NCBI GenBank assembly: GCA_017304945.1
Contig: JAFKLG010000065.1
Coordinates: forward strand, 20,429 to 84,428
Direction: 5' to 3'
Origin: Rhodospirillales bacterium
GTDB lineage: Bacteria > Pseudomonadota > Alphaproteobacteria > Acetobacterales > Acetobacteraceae
Length of the DNA: 64,000 nucleotides
Shown here: piece after piece, positions 9,082 to 17,519 of the stretch
Position numbering within the stretch: the first letter of the stretch is position 1
Layout: the number at the start of each line of letters is the position of its first letter
The notes under the pieces: generated by a model
Told to the model about the DNA's origin: nothing
The model's database searches: none
What the model saw: only the letters and a program-made list of their open reading frames with translations
Translations under genes and position numbers: made by a program

Positions 9082-9909
9082 ATGACCCAGACCGGCACGA
9101 CTTATGTGGCTGCGCTGCCCCAGCGGGGCGTGATTGCCGTGACCGGTGAGGACCGGGTGAGCTTCCTGCAGGGGCTGGTCTCGAACGACGTCGCCCAGGC
9201 CGGGCCCGATCGTGCGGTCTGGGCCGGGTTCCTCACCCCGCAGGGCAAGTGGCTGGCCGATTTCTTCATCCTGTCCGATGGCGAACGGCTGCTGCTGGAT
9301 GCCGAGGCGGCGCAAATCCCCATGCTGCTCACCAGGCTCGGCCGGTTCCGGCTGCGCACGCGGGTGGCGCTCGCCGCGGAGCCGGCATTGCAGGTCCATG
9401 TCGCCTGGGGCGGGCCGCCGCCGGACGCGCCCGTGCGCGCGCCCGATCCCCGCCTGCCCGAGGCCGGATGGCGGGTGCTAGCCGCCCCTGGCCTGCCGAC
9501 CAATGCCGACGCGGCCGACTGGGACGCGCACCGCCTCGCCTTCGGCCTGCCCGAGGCCGCCGATCTCGAGCCGGAGAAGACCGTCCTGCTGGAAGCGGGC
9601 TTCGACGAGCTGAACGGCGTCTCCTGGACCAAGGGTTGCTACATGGGTCAGGAGCTGACGGCGCGGACGCGCTATCGCGGCCTGCTGAAGCGCCGGCTCG
9701 TCCCGGTCATGGCCGAGGGGGCGCTGCCCGCGCCGGGCACGCCCGTTCTGCGCGACGGGACCGAGGTCGGCACCCTGCGCAGTGCGCGCGGCCATCGCGC
9801 CCTGGCGCTGTTGCGGCTGGACGCCTTCGCCGGGCCTCTCACCTGCGGCGACGCGCGCCTGCGGGTCGACGTTCCAAGCTGGATGCGGCTCCCCGAACCC
9901 GCCGGCTGA
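9082..9909 (+). CDS. ygfZ: YgfZ/GcvT-like folate-binding protein
   Basis: This 275-aa protein of the YgfZ/COG0354 family has a GcvT-like fold and is a tetrahydrofolate-dependent accessory factor in iron-sulfur cluster assembly. The diagnostic motif KGCYMGQELTARTRYRG begins near residue 184, and its Cys is the family hallmark. The N-terminus VAALPQRGVIAVTGEDRVSFLQGLVSNDV and the internal GFLTPQGKWLADF segment match the folate-binding half. ATG at 9082 gives the usual short leader before the domain. An in-frame start 90 bases upstream would add a non-homologous extension reaching toward gor. Confidence 0.92.
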   Translation: MTQTGTTYVAALPQRGVIAVTGEDRVSFLQGLVSNDVAQAGPDRAVWAGFLTPQGKWLADFFILSDGERLLLDAEAAQIPMLLTRLGRFRLRTRVALAAEPALQVHVAWGGPPPDAPVRAPDPRLPEAGWRVLAAPGLPTNADAADWDAHRLAFGLPEAADLEPEKTVLLEAGFDELNGVSWTKGCYMGQELTARTRYRGLLKRRLVPVMAEGALPAPGTPVLRDGTEVGTLRSARGHRALALLRLDAFAGPLTCGDARLRVDVPSWMRLPEPAG

Positions 9910-10073
9910 ACGATTGCACCAGCGAGAACGTCTCTCGCGACATCGTGACACCCGTATGGGATCGTCACCAAGGCAGTGTTGCGCCGCGGGGTTCGCAGGA
10001 GTACTTCTCGGTCCTCTGAACTTCCATGTAACGACCCAATGGGCGATAAGCCCGCGGCGGAAGAGGAGCCCTC

Positions 10074-11000
10074 GTGGACCGGCTGACCAGCATGACCGTG
10101 TTCGCGCGTGTGGCCGCCTCGCGCAGCTTTTCCGCCGCGGCGCGTGACCTCGGCATCTCCCAGGCAACCGCCAGCAAGCACGTCCAGACGCTCGAGGATT
10201 GGATCGGCACCCGCCTGCTGCACCGGACCACGCGCCGGGTGGGCCTGACCGAGGCGGGCGAGAGCTTCTACGCCCAATGCACGCGCATCCTCGAGGACAT
10301 GGAGACGGCACGCCAGGTCGGCACGCCCGATGCGCGCATCCGCGGCACGCTGCGCTTCACCGCGCCGGTCGCTTTCGGCAGCGCGCTGCTCGGCCCCCTC
10401 CTGGTGCGCTTCACGCAGCTTTACCCCGACCTGGCCCTGAACGTGACGCTGGTGGATCGGCCCGTGGACCTGGTGGAGGAAGGCTACGACCTCGCCCTGC
10501 AGGTGATCCACGGCCCGCTCGAGGACGCGCGGCAGCCCGGCATGCTGCTGCAGCAGTTGATGCCGATGCCGTTCGAGGTCTGCGCCGCCCCGTCCTACCT
10601 GGCCCAGGCCGGCATCCCCGAGAGGCCGGCCGACCTCGCCGTACATGCCTGCATCACCGACAACCGCCACCCAGGGAACGTGTGGCGCTTCACCAGCCCG
10701 CACGGGATCACCGAGGAGGTCGCGATCCCATCCCGGGTGCGCGCGGACAACGGGGTGCTGCGGCGGGAGGCGGCGCTTGCCGGGGGCGGCATCCTGATGG
10801 CGCCGGCCTTCCTGCTCGCCGATGACGTGGCCGCCGGCCGGCTCGTGCGGGTGCTGCCGACCTACCGCGCGCAGGAGGCGACGTTGTGCCTGATGTGCCA
10901 CGCGAGCCGCGCCGCGCTGCCGAAGATGCGGGCGTTGATCGGCTTCTTTACGGCCCAGTTCCAGACGGAGCCGACCGCGTCCGGGCCGGCTTCGGCCTGA
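10074..11000 (+). CDS. LysR-family transcriptional regulator
   Basis: This 308-aa LysR regulator has an N-terminal winged helix-turn-helix (MTVFARVAASRSFSAAARDLGISQATASKHVQTLE, helix-turn-helix about residues 18-37). An effector-binding domain of the periplasmic-binding-protein type follows. The start is GTG, preceded by AGAGGAG about six bases away. The C-terminal domain resembles the CrgA/AaeR-like branch (LRFTAPVAFGSALLGPLLVRF). It is not divergent to an obvious target: ygfZ is upstream on the same strand and rnhB downstream. Its regulon therefore cannot be inferred from position. Confidence 0.93.
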   Translation: MDRLTSMTVFARVAASRSFSAAARDLGISQATASKHVQTLEDWIGTRLLHRTTRRVGLTEAGESFYAQCTRILEDMETARQVGTPDARIRGTLRFTAPVAFGSALLGPLLVRFTQLYPDLALNVTLVDRPVDLVEEGYDLALQVIHGPLEDARQPGMLLQQLMPMPFEVCAAPSYLAQAGIPERPADLAVHACITDNRHPGNVWRFTSPHGITEEVAIPSRVRADNGVLRREAALAGGGILMAPAFLLADDVAAGRLVRVLPTYRAQEATLCLMCHASRAALPKMRALIGFFTAQFQTEPTASGPASA

Positions 11001-11077
11001 TCCGGCGCCCGGCGGGAAAGGCGGTGGCGCAGAGAGCCTCTTGCCCCGACTCCCCCCGCGGCTGCTAAGGGAGCGGC

Positions 11078-11833
11078 GTGCCGACATTCAAGATGGAGCG
11101 CTCCGCCGGCGGGCGGGTGGCCGGGGTGGACGAAGCCGGGCGAGGCCCCCTCGCCGGCCCGGTCGTCGCCGCGGCCGTGGTCTTCCCGGCCGGGGTGCCG
11201 CGCCGGCTCGCCAGCCTGCTCGACGATTCGAAGCGCCTGACCGCCGCGCAGCGGGAGGCCGCCTTCGCCGCGCTTCGGCGCTGCAAGACGGCCGAGATCG
11301 GCATCGGCGCCGCCTCCGTCGCCGAGATCGCGCGCCTCAACATCCTGCACGCCGCCATGCTGGCGATGCGCCGCGCCGTCGGCCGGCTGCCCGCCCCGCC
11401 CGACCTCGCCCTGGTGGACGGCAACTACCCGCCCCGGCTCGACTGCACCGTCAAATGCGTGGTGGACGGCGACGCGCTGTGCCTGTCGATCGCCGCCGCC
11501 TCGATCGTCGCCAAGGTGGTGCGCGACCGCGCCATGCAGCGCCTCGCGCTGCGCTGCCCCGGTTATGGCTGGGAGTCGAATGCCGGCTACGCCACCGCCC
11601 TCCATCGGGAGGCGCTCACGCGGTTCGGCCCCACCCGGCACCACCGCGCCGGCTTCGGCACCGTGGCCCAGCTCGCCCTGGCGCTGGACGCGGCGATGCC
11701 CCCGCCGCCCGCGCTCCCGGTCCCGCTCCCTGGCACGCTCGCAGCCGAACCCCCGGTCCCGCTGCCTGGTGCGCTGGGGCCCGTGGCCCCGGCCGCGGCC
11801 GACCTCGTCCTCCTGGACGACGAGCTCGATTGA
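11078..11833 (+). CDS. rnhB: Ribonuclease HII with Pro-rich C-terminal tail
   Basis: This protein cleaves RNA in RNA-DNA hybrids and starts ribonucleotide excision repair. It has 251 aa, against about 200 for most RNase HII. The catalytic Asp-Glu is in [12 protein letters not shown] (Asp18, Glu19). Further acidic residues lie in LALVDGNY and [13 protein letters not shown], and the fold ends with [11 protein letters not shown]...[10 protein letters not shown]. The last 45 residues are a Pro/Ala/Leu-rich tail with two similar repeats ([24 protein letters not shown]) and an acidic end (LLDDELD). The start is GTG after AAGGGAG. It lies 60 bases before ccrM on the same strand. Confidence 0.95.
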   Translation: MPTFKMERSAGGRVAGVDEAGRGPLAGPVVAAAVVFPAGVPRRLASLLDDSKRLTAAQREAAFAALRRCKTAEIGIGAASVAEIARLNILHAAMLAMRRAVGRLPAPPDLALVDGNYPPRLDCTVKCVVDGDALCLSIAAASIVAKVVRDRAMQRLALRCPGYGWESNAGYATALHREALTRFGPTRHHRAGFGTVAQLALALDAAMPPPPALPVPLPGTLAAEPPVPLPGALGPVAPAAADLVLLDDELD

Positions 11834-11893
11834 CGCGGCTTCGGTTGGCTCGTCACGATAGGGCAACCCGCCGCCTTCCGCCCCCCCGGAGCC

Positions 11894-12985
11894 ATGTTGG
11901 AATTCGTTCGCGAGCTGCCGCTGAATCAGGTCCTGTTGGGCGACTGCGTGCAGATGATGCGCATGCTGCCCTCGGCCTCGGTCCACTGCGTGTTCGCCGA
12001 CCCGCCCTACAACCTGCAGCTCCGCGGCGAGCTGCGCCGTCCCGACGACAGCCTGGTGGACGGGGTGGACGAGGAGTGGGACCGCTTCACCGACTTCGCC
12101 GCCTACGACGCGTTCACCCGCGACTGGCTGGCCGAATGCCGGCGGCTGCTGACCAAGGACGGCACGATCTGGGTGATCGGCGCCTACCACAACATCTTCC
12201 GCATCGGCGCGATCCTGCAGGACCTTGGGTTCTGGATCCTCAACGACGTGGTGTGGCGCAAGGCCAACCCGATGCCGAACTTCCGCGGCCGGCGCTTCAC
12301 CAACGCGCATGAGACGCTGATCTGGGCCGCCCGTGGCCGCGACAGCCGCTACCGCTTCAACTACCAGGCCATGAAGGCGCTGAACGACGACGTGCAGATG
12401 CGCAGCGACTGGTTCCTGCCGCTCTGCACGGGGCAGGAGCGGCTGCGCAACCAGCACGGGCTGAAACTGCACCCGACGCAGAAGCCGGAAAGCCTGCTGC
12501 ACCGGGTCATGCTCGCCTCCACCGCGCCCGGCGACATCGTGCTCGATCCGTTCCTCGGCACCGGCACCACCGCGACCGTCGCCAAGCGGCTGCACCGCCA
12601 CTTCATCGGCATCGAGCGCCACCCCGCCTATGCCGAGGCGGCGATCGGCCGCGTCCGCCGCACCCGCCCGGCCCCGCATGACGGCCTATCCACCGCGCCC
12701 TCCAAGCGCGATGCCCCGCGCGTGCCGTTCGGCAGCCTGGTGGAACGCGGCCTGATCGCCCCCGGCACCAAGCTGTTCGACCGCCAGCGCCGGGTCAGCG
12801 CCGTGGTCGGCGCCGACGGCACCCTCGCCGCCGGGGAGCTGCGCGGCTCCATCCACAAGGTGGGCGCCGCGGTGCAGAACGCCCCCTCCTGCAACGGCTG
12901 GACCTTCTGGCACTTCGAGCGCGACGGCGCCCTGGTGCCGCTGGATGCGCTGCGCGCCGTCCCCGCCGCCGACACGCCATCGTGA
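11894..12985 (+). CDS. ccrM: CcrM-type adenine-N6 DNA methyltransferase
   Basis: This 363-aa beta-class N6-adenine methyltransferase has motif IV DPPYNL at residues 36-41 preceding the SAM-binding motif I (LDPFLGTGTTATVAKR, about residue 218). The order IV then I defines the class. Residues of about 275 to the end (VPFGSLVERGLIAPGTKLFD...NGWTFWHFE) are the RAMA-type C-terminal domain typical of CcrM. CcrM methylates GANTC and links methylation state to cell-cycle transcription in alphaproteobacteria; that specificity is taken from the family. The ATG immediately precedes the conserved N-terminus. Confidence 0.95.
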   Translation: MLEFVRELPLNQVLLGDCVQMMRMLPSASVHCVFADPPYNLQLRGELRRPDDSLVDGVDEEWDRFTDFAAYDAFTRDWLAECRRLLTKDGTIWVIGAYHNIFRIGAILQDLGFWILNDVVWRKANPMPNFRGRRFTNAHETLIWAARGRDSRYRFNYQAMKALNDDVQMRSDWFLPLCTGQERLRNQHGLKLHPTQKPESLLHRVMLASTAPGDIVLDPFLGTGTTATVAKRLHRHFIGIERHPAYAEAAIGRVRRTRPAPHDGLSTAPSKRDAPRVPFGSLVERGLIAPGTKLFDRQRRVSAVVGADGTLAAGELRGSIHKVGAAVQNAPSCNGWTFWHFERDGALVPLDALRAVPAADTPS

Positions 12986-13047
12986 CGGCGGACCGCGCGC
13001 CGAACCCTCATCTCTCCGGTCCCGACCATGCCAGCCAGGAGTCCTGC

Positions 13048-13470
13048 ATGACCGGCGTTCCCCGGATCAGCGGCGTGCTGGAGACCTCGCTCTATGTCGA
13101 GGATCTCGAGCGGTCCCGCGCCTTCTACACCCGCCTGTTCGGGTTCAAGCCCTTCTTCTGCGACGACCGCATGTGCGCCATGGAGGTGCCGAACGAGCAG
13201 GTGCTGCTGCTGTTCCGCCATGGCATGACCGATGAGCCGGCCCCCGCGCCGGACGGGTTCATTCCGCCGCATCACGGCCGCGGCGCGCTGCATCTGTGCT
13301 TCGCCATCCCCTACGGCGAACTGCCGCGCTGGGAAGCCCATCTGCAGGCACAGGACGTGCCGCTCGAAAGCAAGCTGAGCTGGCCGCAGGGCGGCGTGAG
13401 CCTGTATTTCCGCGACCCTGACGGCCATTCGCTCGAGGTCGCGACACCGGGGCTCTGGCCCAACCGCTGA
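13048..13470 (+). CDS. VOC (glyoxalase/bleomycin-resistance fold) family protein
   Basis: This 140-aa protein contains two beta-alpha-beta-beta-beta modules. The first is VLETSLYVEDLERSRAFYTRLFGFKPFFCDDRMCAMEV. The second contains GRGALHLCFAIPYGELPRWEAHL and ends YFRDPDGHSLEVATPG, where the Glu is the usual metal ligand position. It could be a dioxygenase, a lyase or a resistance protein; the reaction is not predictable. ATG at 13048 is supported by CCAGGAG seven bases upstream. It ends one base before the transporter gene that follows, so the two are probably cotranscribed. Confidence 0.88.
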   Translation: MTGVPRISGVLETSLYVEDLERSRAFYTRLFGFKPFFCDDRMCAMEVPNEQVLLLFRHGMTDEPAPAPDGFIPPHHGRGALHLCFAIPYGELPRWEAHLQAQDVPLESKLSWPQGGVSLYFRDPDGHSLEVATPGLWPNR

Positions 13471-13471
13471 G

Positions 13472-14785
13472 ATGGCGCGGCTGGCGAGCCTGGGGGCGCT
13501 GGGGCTCCTGCTGATCCTGGCGCTGGCCGCCGCGCTCGCCCCCTGGCTGATGCCGGCCGACGACGAGGCGGCCCGCAAGATCGCGGCGGCGGCGATCTTC
13601 GTCGCGAGCTACCTCGCGCTCGCGGTCGGCAAGGTGCCCGGCCTCGCCATCGACCGCGCCGGCGTCGCGCTGGTCGGCGCCTGCCTGATGGTCGCCTGCG
13701 GCGCCATGCCGCTCGACCAGGCCTACAAATCCATCGACTTCGACACCATCACCCTCCTGCTCGGCATGATGATCGTGGTGGCGAACCTGCGCCTGTCGGG
13801 GTTCTTCGCGCTCGCCAATGCCTGGGTCATGCGCCGCGCGCATCGCCCCATCGTGCTGCTGGCCGCCGTGGTCGGCGTCTCGGGCCTGTTCTCCGCCTTC
13901 CTGGTCAACGACGCGATCTGCCTGGTGCTCGCGCCGCTGGTGGCCGAGTTGACGCTGGCGCTGCGGCGCAACCCGGTGCCCTACCTGCTGGGGGTCGCCA
14001 TGGCCTCCAATGTCGGGTCCACCGCGACCATCACCGGCAATCCGCAGAACATCATGATCGGCTCGATCTCGCAGATCCCGTACACAGAGTTCGCCCTGGC
14101 GCTGTCGCCGGTCGCGCTGGTCGGGCTCGTGCTGACGGTCGCTCTGCTCGCCCTGCTCTACCGGCGGGAGTTCGCGGGCGGCGCGCGGCTCGAGCCGCCG
14201 GTGCAGCGGATCCGCGCCAACCGGCCGCTGGTGGCACGCGCGCTGGTCGGCACCGTCGCGGTGGTCGCGCTGTTCTTCGCCGGCCAGCCACCGGCCAAGG
14301 CGGCGATCGTGATCGGCGGGCTGCTGCTGCTGACCCGCCGCATGCGCAGCACCCGCATCTATGCGGAGATCGACTGGTCGCTGCTGCTGATGTTCACCGG
14401 CCTGTTCGTGATCGTCGCCGGCGCCGAGCACGCGCTGCTGACGCCGCAGATGGTGACCACCGTCGGCGGGTTCGGGCTGGACCGCGTGCCGGTGCTCGCC
14501 GGCGTGACCGCCGTGCTGTCCAATCTGGTGAGCAACGTGCCCGCCGTGCTGATGCTGCAGCCCTTCGTCGCCGCCCTGCCGGAGCCCGGGCATGCCTGGC
14601 TGGTGGTCGCCATGGCCTCCACGCTGGCCGGCAACTTCACGGTGCTGGGCTCGATCGCCAACCTGATCGTGGTCGAGAAGGCGGCGCGGCGCGGGGTCGC
14701 GATCGGCTTCGGCGCCTATTTCCGCGCCGGCGCGCCGCTCACCGTGCTGACCATCCTGGTCGGCACCTGGTGGCTCTGGCGCTGA
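13472..14785 (+). CDS. ArsB/NhaD/SLC13-like anion or ion permease
   Basis: This 437-aa inner-membrane protein has about 11-12 hydrophobic helices. The pattern is that of the ion-transporter superfamily (ArsB, CitM, SLC13). Two related halves each hold an amphipathic hairpin: SAFLVNDAICLVLAPLV in the first and SNLVSNVPAVLMLQPFV in the second. GNPQNIMIGSIS is the conserved substrate-site loop. The annotation is often arsenite or anion permease, but nothing else here (no ArsR, ArsC or ArsA) points to arsenic. It directly follows the VOC gene, which might act on a related substrate. Confidence 0.88.
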   Translation: MARLASLGALGLLLILALAAALAPWLMPADDEAARKIAAAAIFVASYLALAVGKVPGLAIDRAGVALVGACLMVACGAMPLDQAYKSIDFDTITLLLGMMIVVANLRLSGFFALANAWVMRRAHRPIVLLAAVVGVSGLFSAFLVNDAICLVLAPLVAELTLALRRNPVPYLLGVAMASNVGSTATITGNPQNIMIGSISQIPYTEFALALSPVALVGLVLTVALLALLYRREFAGGARLEPPVQRIRANRPLVARALVGTVAVVALFFAGQPPAKAAIVIGGLLLLTRRMRSTRIYAEIDWSLLLMFTGLFVIVAGAEHALLTPQMVTTVGGFGLDRVPVLAGVTAVLSNLVSNVPAVLMLQPFVAALPEPGHAWLVVAMASTLAGNFTVLGSIANLIVVEKAARRGVAIGFGAYFRAGAPLTVLTILVGTWWLWR

Positions 14786-14851
14786 TCCCGGACCCGGCTG
14801 GAACCACCGCCCCTCCCCGCCGTTCCGGTTGCAGCGGAATGGGAGAGCGGC

Positions 14852-15061
14852 ATGACGCAGATCAAGGTGCTGGACGAGGCGCTGTGGCCGACGGTGCCGG
14901 ACGAGGTGGTGCAGGAGGCCCGCGAGGCCGCCAAGCAGGAGCCGTGCTGGATCGTCCGGCAGGGCAACGGCCACGTCGTCGCCACCGAGGAAGGGCCCGG
15001 CAGCCCGGACGTCGCCACCGGCGACATCACCTACATCGCGGAAATCGGCCCCGGCCAGTAA
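14852..15061 (+). CDS. Small hypothetical protein (69 aa)
   Basis: This is a short ORF with a credible ribosome site (GGGAGAG, four bases before the ATG). The predicted protein is acidic and soluble, with a predicted amphipathic helix (DEVVQEAREAAKQEP) followed by a short beta-rich part (CWIVRQGNGHVVATEEG...DITYIAEIG). It contains no signal peptide and only one Cys. I do not recognise the family. It stands alone 66 bases after the permease gene and converges on the isomerase-like gene. Confidence 0.65.
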   Translation: MTQIKVLDEALWPTVPDEVVQEAREAAKQEPCWIVRQGNGHVVATEEGPGSPDVATGDITYIAEIGPGQ

Positions 15062-15130
15062 GCGCCCCCGGCGGCGTCGGTCGCCGGGACAGGGGCGGCT
15101 GCAGCCGGCGCGGAGTGCTCTGCCCCCTGG

Positions 15131-15943
15131 TCAGGGCAGGCGCGCCAGCAGCGCCTCGGTCGCCTCGCGCGCCCGGCGCGCGCGTTCCTCCGCCGGCACC
15201 GTCCGCGCCAGCGTCTCCCTCGGCACCTCGATGCTGATGGGAATGTCGGCGGGCAGCGCGGTCAGCATCCCCGCCAGATCCAACGCGCCTTCGCCGGGAA
15301 ACAGGCGTTCGGACCGCGCCGCATGGATCAGCGCCTCGGTGGTGGCGGGCCGCTCCGCGGGCGCGTCGCAAATCTGCATGTAGTGCAGCCAGCGCGGCTC
15401 GACCGCGCGCAGCGCCGCGATCGGCGTGTCGGAGCGCGCGACGTGCAGCGTATCGATCACCACCCCCGCATTGGGCTGATCGGTCGCGCGCAGTTCCGCC
15501 ATCGCCGCCGCGAGATCGGGCACCGCGGTCCAGGGCATGAACTCGAGATCGATCGTCAGCCCGAACCGCGCCGCGCGCTGGCAGAGCGCCACGAACACGT
15601 CGCGCCGGCGTCCCGGGTCGGGATCGTCGGCCGCGAGCAGCACCGCCCGCGCGCCCAGGGTAGCCCCCGTCTCGAAGAAGCGGTCGTATTGCGCGGGGTC
15701 GCAGTCCGGGCCCTGGCGGATGATGTCGATGTCGAGCACGTGCACGCCGGTGTCCCGCAGCCGCGCCAGCGTCCCCCGCAGCAACGCGGCGTCGGTCGCG
15801 AGCGGCCAGGCGAAGCCCCCCGGACTGCTGGGCAGCAGCCGTAGCCCCACCTGCGCATAGCCGGTGCGCGCGGCGACGCTCACCGTCTCGGGCGGGGCGA
15901 GTTCGGGCGTGGTGATCGGGGCGAGGGCCAGGACGCGGGTCAT
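15131..15943 (-). CDS. Sugar phosphate isomerase/epimerase-like TIM-barrel protein
   Basis: This 270-aa protein belongs to the AP-endonuclease-2/xylose-isomerase-like TIM-barrel family. Metal-ligand motifs of the family can be followed: IDLEFMPWTAVPDL (Glu), NAGVVIDTLHVARS (Asp and His), LHYMQICDAP (Gln/Asp) and a final SIEVPRETL (Glu). ATG at 15943 starts at the first beta strand (MTRVLALAPITT). A longer frame adds 12 residues without support. The substrate is unknown, since these proteins act on varied sugars, inositols or hydroxypyruvate. It is divergent from the arylformamidase-like gene across about 235 bases. Confidence 0.85.
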   Translation of the reverse strand: MTRVLALAPITTPELAPPETVSVAARTGYAQVGLRLLPSSPGGFAWPLATDAALLRGTLARLRDTGVHVLDIDIIRQGPDCDPAQYDRFFETGATLGARAVLLAADDPDPGRRRDVFVALCQRAARFGLTIDLEFMPWTAVPDLAAAMAELRATDQPNAGVVIDTLHVARSDTPIAALRAVEPRWLHYMQICDAPAERPATTEALIHAARSERLFPGEGALDLAGMLTALPADIPISIEVPRETLARTVPAEERARRAREATEALLARLP

Positions 15944-16178
15944 CGGGCCAGCTTGCTGCACCCCGCACGAACCGCGCAACCATCCGCCTCGCGCACGAAT
16001 CTTGATGCGGCGCCGGTAAGACCGCCATCATCGCCGGCATGGCACACCATCCGCCTTCCATCGCACGACGGCCCGCCGCGGCCGGCGTCGACCGGCCCCG
16101 CCGCGCGCGGATGCCGGCGCGCCACGGCATCGGCGCGGCGCGGGAAGGAACCGGCGGCCGACATTCCGGAGCGAGCGC

Positions 16179-17036
16179 ATGAACACCCCCCACGCCCCCC
16201 TGCGTCCCGACGAGGTCGCCCGCGCCTGGGGCGGGATGACCCGCGCGGCGCGGGATGCGGCCTACAACAACACCGCCGCGGTGGCGGAAAGCGCCGTGCT
16301 GAGCAGCGCCCGCGAGGTCGCCTCGGCGGCGTTCCGCGCCGCGCATCCGCTGCATCTCGACCTGCGCTACGGCCCGCGCGAGCGGAACCGCTGGGACCTG
16401 TTCCCCACCGCCGATCCGGACGCACCCTGCCTGGTCTTCGTGCATGGCGGATACTGGCAGCGCAATGCCAAGGAGGGCTTCGCCAACCTCGTCGCGGGGA
16501 TGCGCGCGCAGGGCTGGGCGGCGGCGCTGCCCGGCTACACGCTCGCCCCGGACGCGACCCTGACCGAGATCGTCGCGGAGCTGCACGCGGCGCTCGACTG
16601 GCTTGCCGCCAACGGGCCGAAGCACGGGATCGCCGGGCGTATCGTGCTGTCGGGCTGGTCGGCCGGTGGCCACCTGACCGCCGCCTGCCTCGACCATCCC
16701 GCCGTGAGCGCGGGCCTCGCCATTTCCGGCATTTTCGAACTCGGTCCCCTGCGCGACACCTATCTCGACGAGAAGCTGCGGCTTGGTGACGACGAGATCG
16801 CCGCGCTGTCGCCCCTGCGCCAGCCACCAGTGCCGAAGCCGCTCGCGATCGCCTATGGCACGCGCGAACTGCCGGCGCTGATCGAGAACAGCCGGAGCTT
16901 CCACGCCTGGCGCGCCGCGGCGCATCAGCCGGGACCGCTGATCCCGGTCCCCGGCGCCGACCACTTCACCATCCTGCACGCGCTGCGCGACGCGGACGGG
17001 CTGCTGGCGCGGCAAGTGCCGCTGCTGCTAGACTGA
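16179..17036 (+). CDS. Alpha/beta hydrolase, arylformamidase-like
   Basis: This 285-aa serine hydrolase of the arylformamidase/carboxylesterase group has an oxyanion-hole motif FVHGGYWQRNAKEGF near residue 88. The nucleophile elbow is GWSAGGHLTAAC, and a late His occurs in PVPGADHFTILHAL. HGGYW plus GWSAGG is typical of kynurenine formamidase-like enzymes, but no other tryptophan catabolic gene is nearby, so the substrate is open. ATG at 16179 follows GGAGCG. It is divergent from the isomerase-like gene and lies 20 bases before a lipoprotein gene. Confidence 0.87.
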   Translation: MNTPHAPLRPDEVARAWGGMTRAARDAAYNNTAAVAESAVLSSAREVASAAFRAAHPLHLDLRYGPRERNRWDLFPTADPDAPCLVFVHGGYWQRNAKEGFANLVAGMRAQGWAAALPGYTLAPDATLTEIVAELHAALDWLAANGPKHGIAGRIVLSGWSAGGHLTAACLDHPAVSAGLAISGIFELGPLRDTYLDEKLRLGDDEIAALSPLRQPPVPKPLAIAYGTRELPALIENSRSFHAWRAAAHQPGPLIPVPGADHFTILHALRDADGLLARQVPLLLD

Positions 17037-17056
17037 TACGAATAAGGAAGGGTTCG

Positions 17057-17440
17057 ATGCTGCGCGCCACCGCTCTGCTTCTCTGCCTGCTGTTGGGCGC
17101 CTGCGCATCCGACACGATGCGTGGCTATGTCGGGCAGGACATCCGGATGGTGACGCTGGAATACGGACCGCCGGTGAACCAGATCGATCTCGCCGACGGC
17201 ACGCGCGCCTATCAGTGGCGCAAGGTTTCGGTTTCAACCACCCCGCCGAACGCGATCACCACCACCGACAAGGACAAGAAGGGCCGCAAGGTGCAGACGA
17301 CGCAGTATGTCGGCGGCACGCAGAGTGTGACCACCTGCCTCTACACCTTCTTCACCGCCTGGAACCCGGCCCGCAACGCCTGGATCGTGACCGGGTTCAA
17401 GGAACCGTCCTTCGACTGCGCGATCGGCGACCTGAGCTGA
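17057..17440 (+). CDS. Putative outer-membrane or periplasmic lipoprotein
   Basis: This 127-aa protein has a short lipoprotein signal: MLRATALLLCLLLGAC, with the lipobox LLGAC placing the lipidated Cys at residue 16. The mature part contains YVGQDIRMVTLEYGPPVNQIDLADGTRAYQW, then a Thr/Lys-rich stretch, and ends with a Cys-containing segment (TTCLYTFF...SFDCAIGDL) that could form a disulfide. It resembles small lipoproteins of the SmpA/OmlA-like shape, though I cannot assign the family firmly. It follows the hydrolase gene by 20 bases, with AAGGAAGG as ribosome site. Confidence 0.8.
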   Translation: MLRATALLLCLLLGACASDTMRGYVGQDIRMVTLEYGPPVNQIDLADGTRAYQWRKVSVSTTPPNAITTTDKDKKGRKVQTTQYVGGTQSVTTCLYTFFTAWNPARNAWIVTGFKEPSFDCAIGDLS

Positions 17441-17519
17441 TCCGATCGCGCCACCGCGGCGCGCGCGGTTTGCCTCTCTCCCCGCCCCGCGCCACACTTT
17501 GCCGACAGGGAGGGGCGGC

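Noticed and set aside
13472..14785. Arsenite efflux operon
   Set aside because: Only the ArsB-like fold is present. There is no arsR, arsC, arsA or arsH, so a specific arsenic role is not supported.
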